64,000 nucleotides of DNA from Melastoma dodecandrum (taxonomy: Eukaryota; Streptophyta; Magnoliopsida; Myrtales; Melastomataceae): contig JARUPY010000407.1 of the NCBI GenBank assembly GCA_029817715.1, positions 186,001 to 250,000 of the forward strand, given 5' to 3'. Below are positions 22,673 through 33,030 of the stretch, one piece after another. Made by a program: the position numbers and the translations under genes. The stretch's first letter is position 1. Each line of letters starts with the position of its first letter. The notes beneath the pieces are model-generated. The model searched no databases, had not been told where the DNA came from, and saw only the letters and a list, made by a program, of their open reading frames with translations.

Positions 22673-25600
22673 CTATGTGGTTAGGATAGGCGGCATGTAG
22701 TCGGATTTAGCACCGAGGACAAGGGCTTTTGTGTCCGGGAAATGCTCGAATCTGGGGAGTTCTGTGATTTTCCCTTCGCTGGACACCCCGACAGGGTACC
22801 GGAGGAGATGGCCGGGCAGGTCGTGGTCAGGGGATTCGCTCGAGTACAAGTCCCAGTACTTATCAGCGATCTGGTTCACCATTCTGATGCACTCCTCGCT
22901 TTCAGGTTGAAGGAAGGAGTCATCGAGCATCCCGAGGTGCTCATACCACAAGGCCATTCGGAAACCATGGATTTGACCACGTGCAGGCTCCATTGTCCCC
23001 AGGTGATGGGGCTGGTAAGCTCCCATAGCTATCTCTGAATCCCTAGCGCCATCCATCGACCTCTGATTGATGTTGGCCGATCCAACTATTATGTACTCAT
23101 CATCAACTGCATAAGTAGAAGGGTGATAATCATCAGGAACTCTAAACAACAAGGTTGAATCAAGGGATAGTACTCAGGCATGAACTCGAATCGACAAAGA
23201 ATGTCGGAAAATAAAAACCACACAATTACCGATTATCATTTTAGCATGAACATAGATCATGAATCGCCGAGCTTCCTGAGCCTTCAGGTAGTCAGAATCG
23301 GGTTCGGGCTTCTCCGAAGGTTCATATTCACCGCTCCTCTTTGCTTCCCTGTTCCCTAGGCAGAAGAACGTCAGATAGTTCCTCGGGTCATCCTCGATTC
23401 CCTTTGCTCGAAGAGCCTGGATTATGTCCTTGTACATCATTTCCATGGTCCTCCTCTGCCAGTCCAGAATGGCCTGCACAGATCCGCTCTCAGGCATACC
23501 CTCTGGCCACATTGGAACCACGACGTAGACGGTGAACCTTTCTCCTGCCTCAATCTTGTTCACAATTTTCAGAGAAAGCTCCTTAGGGATGAGGTGCAAT
23601 GCATTAATGTCCTCAGGCTTAATGTCGTCACCAGACCAACAGAAGGAGCTCCCGAGGAAATACTGGTTCTCGATGTAAATGAAATTCTTGGCACGCCTGA
23701 TGGCGTTGATGTAAGCATCCTGAATGCTCCGATCGATTATGTTGTCCTTTCCACTGATTAGGCCAGCTCTAGCAGCATCCTCAGGAGTCTCTGGGAACCC
23801 AAAAGCAGCCCCTCCATCAATGGAACGGAACAGCTGGACGTTCCACCTCTCAGGGTCGTCGGGGAACATCACAGGAGAAGGGGGGATGATATCGTCAAGC
23901 TCCCTTAATGGGACAAGCAGATCCTTGCCACCTTGCTTTCTCCACCGCTGCTCAAAATTGTACAAGACATCCCAAGCAATGGGACCCTCGAGACGAGAGT
24001 GAATATCGTGCCAAGGTTCCCGAGGACCACCCTTGGTGATCGCAGCACCCGCGAAGTTCGGTTGGTGAAAATCATCGTGGTGGGCAGTATCCAGAGTCCT
24101 AAACAAGGAGTGGAATGGGGCGTCGTATCTTCCATCACAAAGATCAATGCCCCCGACAAAACTCACTATCCTTCGCTTCTGAGACCTACCGCTTGGCATC
24201 TCACTGTCCACCACAACAATCTTTTGGTGATGAGTAAACATGGTTGAAATCTGCAAGTCCTGGACAATACTGCCGCCATCATCGGGATTTCTCGGGCAGA
24301 GGATGCAGTGCACCTCTGTGTTCTGGAAGTACTGCTGAGTCTCCTCGTCATGAGTGGCCATTAGCCCATCTTTCTTCAGTACACCGACAGAGGTTCTGTC
24401 ATCCCAGACAAGCATCAACACCTTAACACCCTCGTTAGCTTTCTTCTTAAGAAGCTCACCGAGGGTGATATCCCCTCCGGCTTTTGGACGTCTTGAATCC
24501 CTGATGAGCGAGATCTCAGTATACACAGACCACCCAGTTATGTAGATCAGATGCTTCGCGTTGGAAATGGCATCAAACACATCCTCCCAGCACCTATGAG
24601 GCTCATAAAACTTGCCTCCTGCAAGAGGGATCTTAGGAATGAAATTATCCGGGATATGAGCATCTTGGTACAGAGAGACCTTGCATCCCTGTCTTTGAGA
24701 GAAGAAGGTATACGGGACTCCAGGGAATTTAGCGCTCCTTATTCCCCTGCACCAGTTAGGGTTCTTTGTGACATCAAAATACTGCAGCTTAACGTGGATC
24801 TTAGGGCCCCCAGAAATAGGCTCTTTCTCGTCATTGACAATCTCGATCCATTTGTCCACCTCTTCCCCACCCAATAGCTCATCAACGGGTACGTAGGCCC
24901 TCCCAATCAGACTTGCGCCAATGGGGTTAGCGTCCTTGATAGTGAATATAACATCCGATGCCATGTGGGCACAGTAGATATGAAAAGATTCGTACCATCG
25001 TGGATTAGAAGGCTCATTTTCTATCTTCCTAGTTCGTCCAACTCTAGCCTTACCCAAGTCAACGGTTGCATACAATTTGGTAACTCCCTTCCCAAAACCG
25101 ACCGTCTCTTCAATGTTCTCCATCATCTGCAAAGAGAAAGTTTCCAACAGCAAAGAAAGTCAGAACATTCGGGTATGGAGAACTCGAATTAACCTGTTCA
25201 CAGAGCTAGATGATGCCGACAAAATCACCATGAGAAATAATTTGTTTTGGAACCTTTCAGATCATTATCCCCACCAAGACAATTCCAGAGGGCACAAAGC
25301 AAGTCACTCCAGCAAACCAAGAAGATAATTAATTCAAGAGATAAAATAAATCATCGTTAATTGAAAGAAACTTGGAAGTCAAGAATCCTCCTTCGTACTA
25401 CATAAAGAAATTGTATCACGAAGCGTCAAATTTATCATTGAAAAGCATGATAAGCCACCAACCCCTCCCTCCGCCGCCCCCAATCGACCAGTACATTGTG
25501 GAAAACACCCTTTCGGCTACATGAACTTTACATCTATTTATCTGGCACTTGTATGCACTACTGATTTAATAACTTCCACAAGAACCAAACCCAAAGTGAA

Positions 25601-25914
25601 AAACAAAAAGAAACCCTGTTAGCACAGTATTCTCGGACCCTTCGCTGCTTAATCCGATTTTGCCCGACAGTGCTTGGATCGGCAACAGAAACAATAGCCA
25701 ACACTGAAAGACGAGCAAAACTACCAAAAAAAAAAACCATAATCGCTGAAAAGTAATAGCCCACAAACACATTCAACGCAAAGACATGGAAAATCAAACG
25801 CATTAAATGAAACCATTTCACCTTGCGGAAGAACTGGGGGGAGTTACCGCCGTGGAGCTTATCCACCTCATAGATCGTGGCGTGGAGGGTTCCGTGCAAC
25901 AATATCTGCGCCAT
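22673..25914 (-). CDS. PLDALPHA1: phospholipase D alpha (PLD alpha 1-type)
   Basis: Three coding exons: 25914-25822, 25126-23230 and 23106-22673, phases agree, 807 residues, the normal length of plant PLD alpha. The enzyme hydrolyses phosphatidylcholine and other phospholipids to phosphatidic acid and acts in stress and abscisic-acid signalling; Ca2+-dependent membrane binding is through the N-terminal C2 domain ([20 protein letters not shown]..., about residues 1-130). Both HKD motifs are present: HHQKIVVVD (about 330) and HAKMIIVDDE near 655, the second split by intron 2. The conserved FERRY-like region and the C-terminus [10 protein letters not shown] are intact. An extra 5' UTR exon probably lies at about 26150-26067 (donor GTAAGTTTTGG). 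No lesion found. Confidence 0.97.
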
Positions 25915-26066
25915 TCTTCAACCCTTGTTCACCCCCAACAACACGAAAACAAAAGGAAACCTCAGACAAGAGCAATGGACAGGAACAGACGAATTCAGAT
26001 CAGAGACCCAACAAGGATAAACAACGCGGAGAAGAAGATCCCGGCAGAAAGGCCAAAACTTACGAA

Positions 26067-26150
26067 GGGGATCGCCACAGACAGGGAGAGAGAGAGATCT
26101 GAAGAGGTGGCGAGAGGGGTAGTGAAATGAAAGCGAGTGAATGGATGGGA
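26067..26150 (-). other. probable 5' UTR exon of phospholipase D alpha
   Basis: A CT-rich stretch (minus strand 'cagatctctctctctccctg') ends at a GT donor (ccttc|GTAAGTTTTGG), and an AG acceptor (gaacaAG|GGTTGAAGAATG) lies just before the start codon. A leader intron is common in plant PLD alpha genes. Confidence 0.5.
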
Positions 26151-26472
26151 TATTCAGGGACTAGAAAGGGGCCCACCCTGTGTTTGGACAAAGGATCGAT
26201 CCATTTCTTTCTTAATTACCCCCCAAAAGCTGTTGAATTTTGTAATTATTTTGAGGTGAATGGATTGGATTGGTACAAATCCGGAGATTAAGTGCGGGGA
26301 TCCGCGTGAATGCCGGGGCGTTTTGGGGGGTGTGCAGGACGAGGCTTGTTCCAAATCACCACGTCATGGGTTTTGTTCCATAATAACTTCATTTTCGTTA
26401 AATGACGCATTTTAAAAAATAATTCGTCAATTAACCCATTAAAGTTGGCCTTACAAAGATCGACTTGGTTCA

Positions 26473-26480
26473 CAAGGAAG
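26473..26480 (+). repeat. 8-bp target-site duplication CAAGGAAG of the hAT-type MITE
   Basis: CAAGGAAG precedes the element and recurs at 27019-27026 directly after it. Eight base pairs is the signature of hAT transposition. Confidence 0.92.
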
Positions 26481-27018
26481 TAGGGGTGAGCAAAAAGGTC
26501 GAAATGCCAAATACCGAACCGATTTTTCGTCATTTCGGTATTTGGAATTCGGTATTCGGTATTTGGTTCGGTTTTATATTTCGATTGAAATTTGAATTTG
26601 GTTCGGTATTTGGTATTTTGTTTTTAAATTTCGGTATTCCAAATTACCGAAATTTAATTTATTTTTTAATAATGATGAGAAAGCAAGAAAGAAGTGTTGG
26701 CGCAGTTGGCTAGCGCGTAGGTCTCATAGCTTTGTTGTCATGAGGTCGAGAGTTTGAGCCTCCCTAACCCCCAAATTCCTCTTTTTTTTCTCTTTAATGA
26801 AATCTTTCTCTAAAAAATTTATGGGCTATTTATTTGGCCCAATAAAATTTTGGAAGATCCAAATACCGAACCGTAATACCGAAATAAATTTCGGTATTTC
26901 GGTATTTGGAAGATTGGAGTTCGGTTCGGTATTTGGAGGAAAAAATTTTGAAACTTCGGTATTTGGAAGTTCGGTATTCGGTTCGGTTGGTATTTGGAAT
27001 ACCGAATGCTCACCCCTA
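26481..27018 (+). mobile_element. hAT-type MITE (538 bp) with internal tRNA-Met-like sequence
   Basis: Terminal inverted repeats TAGGGGTGAGCA (26481-26492) and TGCTCACCCCTA (27007-27018) are perfect over 12 bp, and the 8-bp duplication is perfect. Both flanks inside the ends are made of a simple word, CGGTATTTGGAA/TTCGGTATTCGGT, repeated many times and inverted between left and right, so the transcript could fold back. The centre (about 26690-26790) contains a tRNA-Met-like segment. No transposase is encoded. Confidence 0.88.
26693..26771 (+). ncRNA. elongator tRNA-Met(CAT)-derived sequence, probably not a functional tRNA
   Basis: The text 'tggcgcagttggctagcgcg' matches the D-arm of plant elongator tRNA-Met, followed by an anticodon region with CTCATAG and a small intron-like insert, then 'gaggtcgagagtttgagcc' of the variable and T arms. 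The A box (26698-26709) looks intact, the B box has T for the usual C (GTTTGAGCC) and a T-rich run (26783-26790) follows like a pol III terminator. The acceptor stem does not pair (5' GAAGTGT against 3' TAACCCC). It is thus a tRNA pseudogene or the head of a tRNA-derived SINE. Confidence 0.7.
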
Positions 27019-27380
27019 CAAGGAAGTCGGCCTTTGTAAGGCCGACTTCCTCTGCCATTTTTTTTTTCTAAGTTAGTGGAAGTCGGCCTTTGTAAGGTCG
27101 ACTTCCGTTTTCCAGAATCGAAGTCAGCCTTACAAAGGCCGACTTCCACTAACTTAGAAAAAAAAATTTATGCCAGAGGAAGTCGGCCTTTGTAAGGTCG
27201 ACTTCCGTTTTCCAGAATCGAAGTCGGCCTAACAAAGGTCGACGTCCACTAACTTAGAAAAAAAATTATGGCAAAGGAAGTTGGCCTTTGTAAGACCGAC
27301 TTCAATGCGGTCTGAGCAAAGTCGACCTTACAAAGGCCGACTTTGACTAACCTAGAAAAAAAAAATTTATGGCAGACTTC
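27019..27380 (+). repeat. MULE subterminal array of palindromes (about 98-bp period)
   Basis: The arm GAAGTCGGCCTT, a TGT spacer and the inverse arm AAGGCCGACTTC recur about seven times, linked by 'cgttttccagaatc' and 'actaacttagaaaaaaaa'. Two arm pairs plus linkers form a unit of about 98 bp present about 3.5 times. The same palindrome recurs at 32000-32110 near the other MULE end. Confidence 0.85.
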
Positions 27381-27545
27381 GATTCCAATCACACACCTAT
27401 AACACATACTTCAAGACAACATATTTCGAATCAATTAAATTCAACTCAATTCAATTCAATTCAATTCAACTCAATTAAAATGAATTCATAATGCCAGTAA
27501 AACATCCAACTAAAAAGAAAGTACATAGGAGAAGTCTAAATGATC

Positions 27546-29617
27546 CTAATTCCTTCGGGAGCGCCTAGAGTAGAAGAATGATCCCCACCGCCGTTGAGAG
27601 TCCATCTGCGTTACCTGAGAAGAATCCTCTGCATCACGAACGGGTGGTCGATCCCTCCTACTCTTCCTTGGTGCCTCGGGAGTGGACGACGCAGAGGCAC
27701 ATAATGCCGGAGTCCTATAGGCATCAACGGGAGTCGGATCAATCACAAGAGACGGATATACCTCGTGCTCCTGCGATTGCATGATGAATGCATCGACGTC
27801 AAACATATCAACGTCTCGATGCTCATCATGCTCCTCTTTTTCCTGCTGCTCCTCTTCCTCCTCCTGCTCCTCTTCCTCGTCCTGCTCCTCTTCCTCCTCC
27901 TCTTCGTCCTCCTCGTCCTCCGCGTGAGGTTCATCGGCTGGCTTAGCTTCAAACTCGTTGTCAGCCGCTGGCGCTTCAACACGTCCATACAAGCGCATCG
28001 GGGTAAATTCTCGCAGGAAGTTATGGCCCCTGCGAGAAATACCGGCGATGTGCTCTAACTCAGAAGGGTGACCTCTCTCGGATCGGATAGAGATATCCCT
28101 CATTTGTTGCGTCTGCGAGGAAAGTATATCAGTACAATGATTTATACATTAATGAAGGTAAATAGTTATTGTACTTACCACTATACTCAGCATGATGCCC
28201 GTGTGAGATAAGTGTGGACGGGAGTGACGCATGTACCATGTAGTATACTCCTCGTCTTGTTCCCAATGTAAAGGAACGGCGTGGCTACCCCGGTGATGCC
28301 ACAGCTGGAAGTAGTTCGCGTGGATGTGCAACCAATTGTCCGATGACTTACCACGCATGTCGATCTGGTGGAGGCCTGTCTCAGCGTCGCATTTCCCAGG
28401 AAATATTTGCTCGTCTCCAAATTGCCGAATGACTCTATTCGGGTAGTGCCATTCGACAATTGAGAACCAGATCAGTGGCACACGTGCTCGCCAGCTTTCT
28501 TCACCGTCCAAGCAAAAATCAGGAAGTCTGGCACGGACATCATCCGTGTATGGATGCCAAACGACCTGCGAAACGAACAAACATAACCAACCAACCAACG
28601 ACAATCAGAAGAAGTTGAATCAACATTAAGTCGAAGGAAAATACCTAGTGAGGACTCTGCCTATCTAGTGCTTCTCTGATAACAGATAAGACATGCGTAG
28701 CCATAGCAGTCGTATCGAGAGATGCACCCCATCGATATGCAAGAGGCATTCCTTGCCTCTGTCTGCTCCGATGTCTTAGGGGAGATAAGTGTGGGAATCT
28801 GTCCCACGCCCACATCTGCAGCAACACTAAACAACCAGCAATCTGAGATGCTTTCTTGTCTGCTGCTCTACATAACTGTCTGTATAGCCATGCTAGACAA
28901 GCTGATCCCCAGCTGTAACTACCACATATCTCAAAGTCCTCCAACAGCGGCAACCACATCAGATGCACTAGATTGTCTGACTTATCCGGAAAAGTCATCG
29001 ATCCAATAAGCTGCAGTATGTATGCCCTGGTACATACGTACCTACTCTTCCAGTGCATGTGGATCTAAGACATCGAAACGGGATGCCAACCAAGTCATCT
29101 TCACCCTTCCTGCCTTCATCTGACTTCTTCCCGGAACGTCCCCTAGTAGATGAACGCAAACCGCTTCGAAGTCGAAGCTGGTGTAGGAGATGATGGGGTC
29201 ACCCTCAATCGGCAATCCGAGCTGAATCGCCACGTCCTCCAATGTCACGGTCATCTCTCCATGCGGCATGTGGAAAGTGTGAGTCTCCGGCCTCCATCGC
29301 TCCACTAATGCCGTGATTAGCGCATGATCCAGCTGAATGAATGGTAGCTTCGCAACTCCAAAGAAGCCAGCCTGTCGTAGGTATCTATCCATTCGGCGGT
29401 CTCGAAGGATCTTCTTTACACTACTTTCATGATGGCGACATTTCAAAATATTGTTCTGCATGAAAATGAAATTTCAATTGATTAGTAACATAACTCAAAA
29501 TATACGAAATATTTAGTAAGATAAACATACCTCCGTATAAGATGAATCCCATACAACAGAAGAACGATGCTGCTCCTGGGAGTGCAGTACAGTCGGGTCC
29601 TACGGTCCTGGCTCCAT
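27546..29617 (-). pseudogene. plant mobile domain (PMD, MAIN-like / PP7-long-form-like) gene carried by the MULE
   Basis: Five minus-strand parts read as one PMD protein: 29617-29531 (MEPGP then stop, DPTVL...), 29455 to about 29042 (RYLRQAGFFGVAKLPFIQLD...MTVTLEDVAIQLGLP), about 29058-28645 (RAYILQLIGSMTFPDKS...GSYSWGSACLAWLYRQLC), about 28596-28190 (VVWHPYTDD...VPLIWFSIVEWHYPNRV) and 28107-27546 (acidic tail of about 30 Glu/Asp, then basic end). Lesions: TAG at codon 6 (29600-29602), a one-base shift at about 29045, and TAG just before the third intron (about 28646), where relatives usually have Gln. PMD proteins of Arabidopsis (MAIN, MAIL1) act in the nucleus in transposon silencing and genome stability; PMD genes are also common passengers in plant transposons, which is the case here. 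Confidence 0.82.
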
Positions 29618-29774
29618 AGTATAACCTGAAAAGAGAAATGAAACATATCAAGTCCTGGCTCCCTAGTATAACCTCCATATAATAAACGTAGAAATGAAAC
29701 ATATCAAGTTTAATTCAAGATAACCTCCATATAACCTTACAGTTTCATTTATTTGGACAACTACGGCGATTATG

Positions 29775-31460
29775 TCACTCAAGTTTACAAAGACCGCAAG
29801 TCAACTTCGTCTTCCATTCCCTCACATCCATTTCATTGTGAATTCTAGTAGATCTGGGTCTCCCTTTCTGTCGTGCCCTTTCTGGGTTCGGAACGACATT
29901 TAGAAATGTATATGCATCCCAATCTTCTTTACAATCAAATGAATGCCATGTGGATGAGTAAACCGCCTTTTGATTAGCCCAAGTGTAAATATTGTGAATG
30001 GAATCCGAGCCATCCATGTTAACATAGGCGAAACAAGCAAGGGCATGAGAACATGGTATCCGATAGATTTGCCATTTCTTGCAGGTGCACCTATGGTGTC
30101 GTAGGAACACGTTCTTTATCTTATAATTCCCCCGGGTCGTGACAACGAACGTACCTTCACCGCGATCTAAAAGAGTGACTTGGTGATTTCTGGCTTTTCT
30201 GATTCCTCTTTGAAAACGATTCATGGCAACTTTAGTGAATTTCTCATCCTTCCTTATCGTCGCATCAGCTTCATCATTTCTACTAATCCAATAAGCACAA
30301 CAATTGTAGAAGGTCTTCCTCACTAAAGCAGAGATCGGAAGCGATCGAGCACCCCTTAGAACAGCATTGTAGCTCTCGCTTAAATTTGTCGTCATTATAC
30401 TCCAACGGTGGCTCCCATCGTTACTGAGAGTCCATTGTGACTTATCCATCTCGTCGAAAAACTCGGCTGATTATGGAATAGTTCTTAGAATGTGACGCAA
30501 ATATTGTTTCATCTTCGGATGCATACATTTCCTTGCAGCAATAGCAAGGCATTGCTTTCCACGTATATTCTTGTATCTCGCGTTGAAGTTGCTTGCTACA
30601 TGGCGTATACAAAACCTCAACTCTCTCATGTACGTCATCTAGATATTCATTATAAAATGGCAGAGATTTCTCCTTCTCCTCCAACCAACTTCGCGAACTG
30701 GACCCTTCACCAAATTCAAAAACCATAACCATATCATTGTTCACATTCTCATCATTCGACATCTCATTGCCGGCATTCACATCGTTAAAAATCTCAGAAT
30801 TCAATATATCTTCATTCACATTGCCTTCATCTTTCATCGGAGGATTAGAACATTCTCCAACAGTATAATTACTCTCTACTTCAGCAACGACAATTTCGTT
30901 TTCAGCTACAACATCCATACGATGATCAACTTCCATCGAAATATTATAACAATGTTCGCCCGGAAAACAACGCTGCACTTCCTCCTCAACCAGGACGATC
31001 CACTTTCACATTAGTCTGTACGTCAGCCATCCTAGCCTATACAGTCTCGTTTGACGACGAACACCCATATGACGATGGCGTTCCACATTAGGCTCAACAT
31101 CCACCCTTCTAGCTTGAACATGCGGCACCAATACATCAGACAACACATATATTTGTTGCATATTCCGTGGATTTGCAATAGCAAACTTAACTAGCAACTT
31201 CACATCTTTATTCACTTTAATAGGAACAAGATAATGCTGTATGCCAACATTATTTAACGCCAGAATGGGATACCTATGCGCTATCTGTAATGAAATTACC
31301 GATTGCAAACCGATAGCTTGCATATCAAGCGTTCAAAATTCTCGTAATTGACAAATTTAGGAATTTCTGTTCTTGATATTGAACCATTTTCATAACCAAC
31401 TCCGTCAGCTCCATTGACGGTATTTCTGTTATAAAAGATCAATAGCTCAATCGACGACAT
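29775..31460 (-). pseudogene. MULE (MURA-type) transposase remnant lacking the catalytic core
   Basis: Reading 31460 downward: an N-terminal MuDR-type region (MSSIELLIFYN at 31460; LQIAHRYPI...IYVLSDVLVPH, frame changed near 31310), an acidic linker (30978-30550), then directly the C-terminal part (30449-29775: MTTNLSESYNAVLRGARSLP and a SWIM zinc finger, CTCKKWQIYRIPCSHALACF, Cx1C...CxH). The DDE catalytic domain, some 250 residues that normally separate these parts, is missing, so it cannot transpose by itself. It lies upstream of the PMD gene on the same strand. Confidence 0.82.
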
Positions 31461-31790
31461 TGGAATACAACACCTAAATTAATTGAGCTATCAAATTAGA
31501 ACATAAAGCTTAAAAATGAATACAATTTAGTTAATATACATTTTGGTGTTACTTAATAACGACCTAATTAATTACAATAATTAAATTCTTACGATAATTA
31601 TACTTTTTTAGTTGGTAATTACATTCGATAAGGTCAATTAAACACTTTCTTATCCTTTATAAATCATAACTTACCATAATTTTCATATGATAACATTAAC
31701 ACTAATTAATTATAATTAACCATAACTAACAATTAATTACTATAATTAAACAGTAATTAACTATAAAAAACTTAAAATTACACTATTACC
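31461..31790. other. AT-rich MULE interior, no gene seen
   Basis: A strongly AT-rich stretch (taattaatt words) between the transposase start and the right subterminal region. It may hold the transposase promoter. Confidence 0.5.
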
Positions 31791-31794
31791 GTTA

Positions 31795-31980
31795 GGGGGA
31801 ACGGAAGGGGACGGTCGGGGATGGGATGGCTCCAAAGAGGACGGTGGGGAACGGTCGGTAACGGGGACGGAAGCACGGGCTCGGGGACGGGGACGGAAAA
31901 TCGGGGCGAGGGGGCTTCAATCGGCCGATTGGAGGCGGCAGGGGGGCGGAGGCTGGCGGCTTGGACTCGGGGAGTTTTGT
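31795..31980 (+). repeat. GGGGACGG low-complexity tract
   Basis: Repeats of ACGGGGACGG and related words occur within the right MULE subterminal region. The minus-strand open frame across it is Pro/Arg-rich and is a composition effect. Confidence 0.7.
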
Positions 31981-31997
31981 CTCCCCGAGTCTGATTT

Positions 31998-32120
31998 TTT
32001 TTTTAAACCTAGCAAAGTCGGCCTTACAAAGCCCGACTTCCACTGTGATGAAGGAAGTCGGCCTTACAAAGGCCGACTTCCAAGTCGGCCTTTGTAAAGC
32101 CGGCTTTGGTGGGTTAGTTG
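31998..32120 (+). repeat. MULE right subterminal palindromes
   Basis: Copies of the GTCGGCCTT/AAGGCCGAC palindrome like those at 27019-27380, here near the right end, directly inside the terminal inverted repeat. Confidence 0.8.
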
Positions 32121-32170
32121 GTGAATTATTTTCCAAGATGCGTCATTATGGAACAAAACTCCACGTTTCA

Positions 32171-33030
32171 GGAGACCTTTTTAAAATTATCCGAGCTTAT
32201 AACACACGCCGCATAACATGAATAAAATTGTAGGTGCGTCACGTCACCAGTAAACTCAAAACTATACAAAAGCAATCAACAACACGCTTACTTTTCTTAA
32301 AGCGGAGCAAAATACAGAATACAAAGCGAACAATCGGACGTTGTAGGGTAAAAAATGATTGTCCTTGTTTTCTTAATTCAAAAATGTGCCAAAATTGGGA
32401 TGTATCCGCCATTAACCGTTGAAGTTACTTCTCGTCATTTAAAAAACGACATAAAAAAGTAATTGTGATCCTTAAATATTATTTTTCTACTAAGAGTTTT
32501 TAAATACTTTACTCCGTCCCCGGTGTTCCATGGCGAGTAACAACATTATCAGCATAAACCAATATAAAATTGGTATAAGTATTAAAGTCGCTTGGACTTA
32601 TTTCGAGAAGATTTGATATTTAAATTTATCGTAAGTAGTCACTCGTGTTAAAATCGAGTGTACATTATACTATTAGAATCCGCTAAACTACCGATGTACG
32701 GTACGAAAAATTCGGAGACCGCGTGATACAAACTAAAGGGTCCGCTTCCGCGACATAATCACCAACTCAAATCGCCGTGATACTTCACACACGTGGACTC
32801 GAGATGATTTAGGGTCCACTTGTCGGAGAAAACCTCGGACGCTTGGGGCCATGATTGCGAGGGAGGGATTGTAGTTGTCGTCTTCCCCATCTGTTCTGAT
32901 TGTTTGGGCTTTTCGGGACGAGCCCATTTCAGTTTGATGTACTTCTGGCCCAAAACCGAATCGATATCTGGGAGCTGACCGTGGAGGAAGAGGAAAACGA
33001 CCAGCGGGAGAGTGCGGAGGAGGGAAAAGG
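32171..33030. other. intergenic DNA and promoter region of LOLITA
   Basis: AT-rich to about 32,720, then more GC-rich towards the LOLITA start codon. The minus-strand open frame 32733-33071 overlaps the LOLITA first exon on the other strand and is not supported. No repeat border or RNA gene was recognised. Confidence 0.5.

Larger units (their letters stand above)
26360..32170 (-). mobile_element. decayed Mutator-like element (MULE) carrying a plant-mobile-domain gene
   Basis: Left (about 26360-26466) and right (about 32085-32170, inverted) ends share a long inverted repeat: 'gttttgttccataat', 'atgacgcat', 'aaaataattc' and 'ttacaaag' occur in the same order in both; the left copy has about 17 extra bases. 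Inside lie a MULE transposase remnant, a PMD pseudogene and palindromic subterminal repeats. Long inverted repeats plus a MURA-type transposase identify the superfamily. The exact termini and the 9-bp duplication expected for MULEs were not found, so the borders may be off by tens of bases. Confidence 0.72.

Noticed and set aside
25558..25914. Read-through of the first phospholipase D exon into its intron
   Set aside because: The exon ends at a GT donor at 25821-25820 and the phase fits the next exon; the rest is intron.
27743..28058. Open frames in other phases over the acidic tail of the PMD gene
   Set aside because: They are shadows of a GAA/GAG repeat (Lys/Arg-rich or Leu-rich in other frames).
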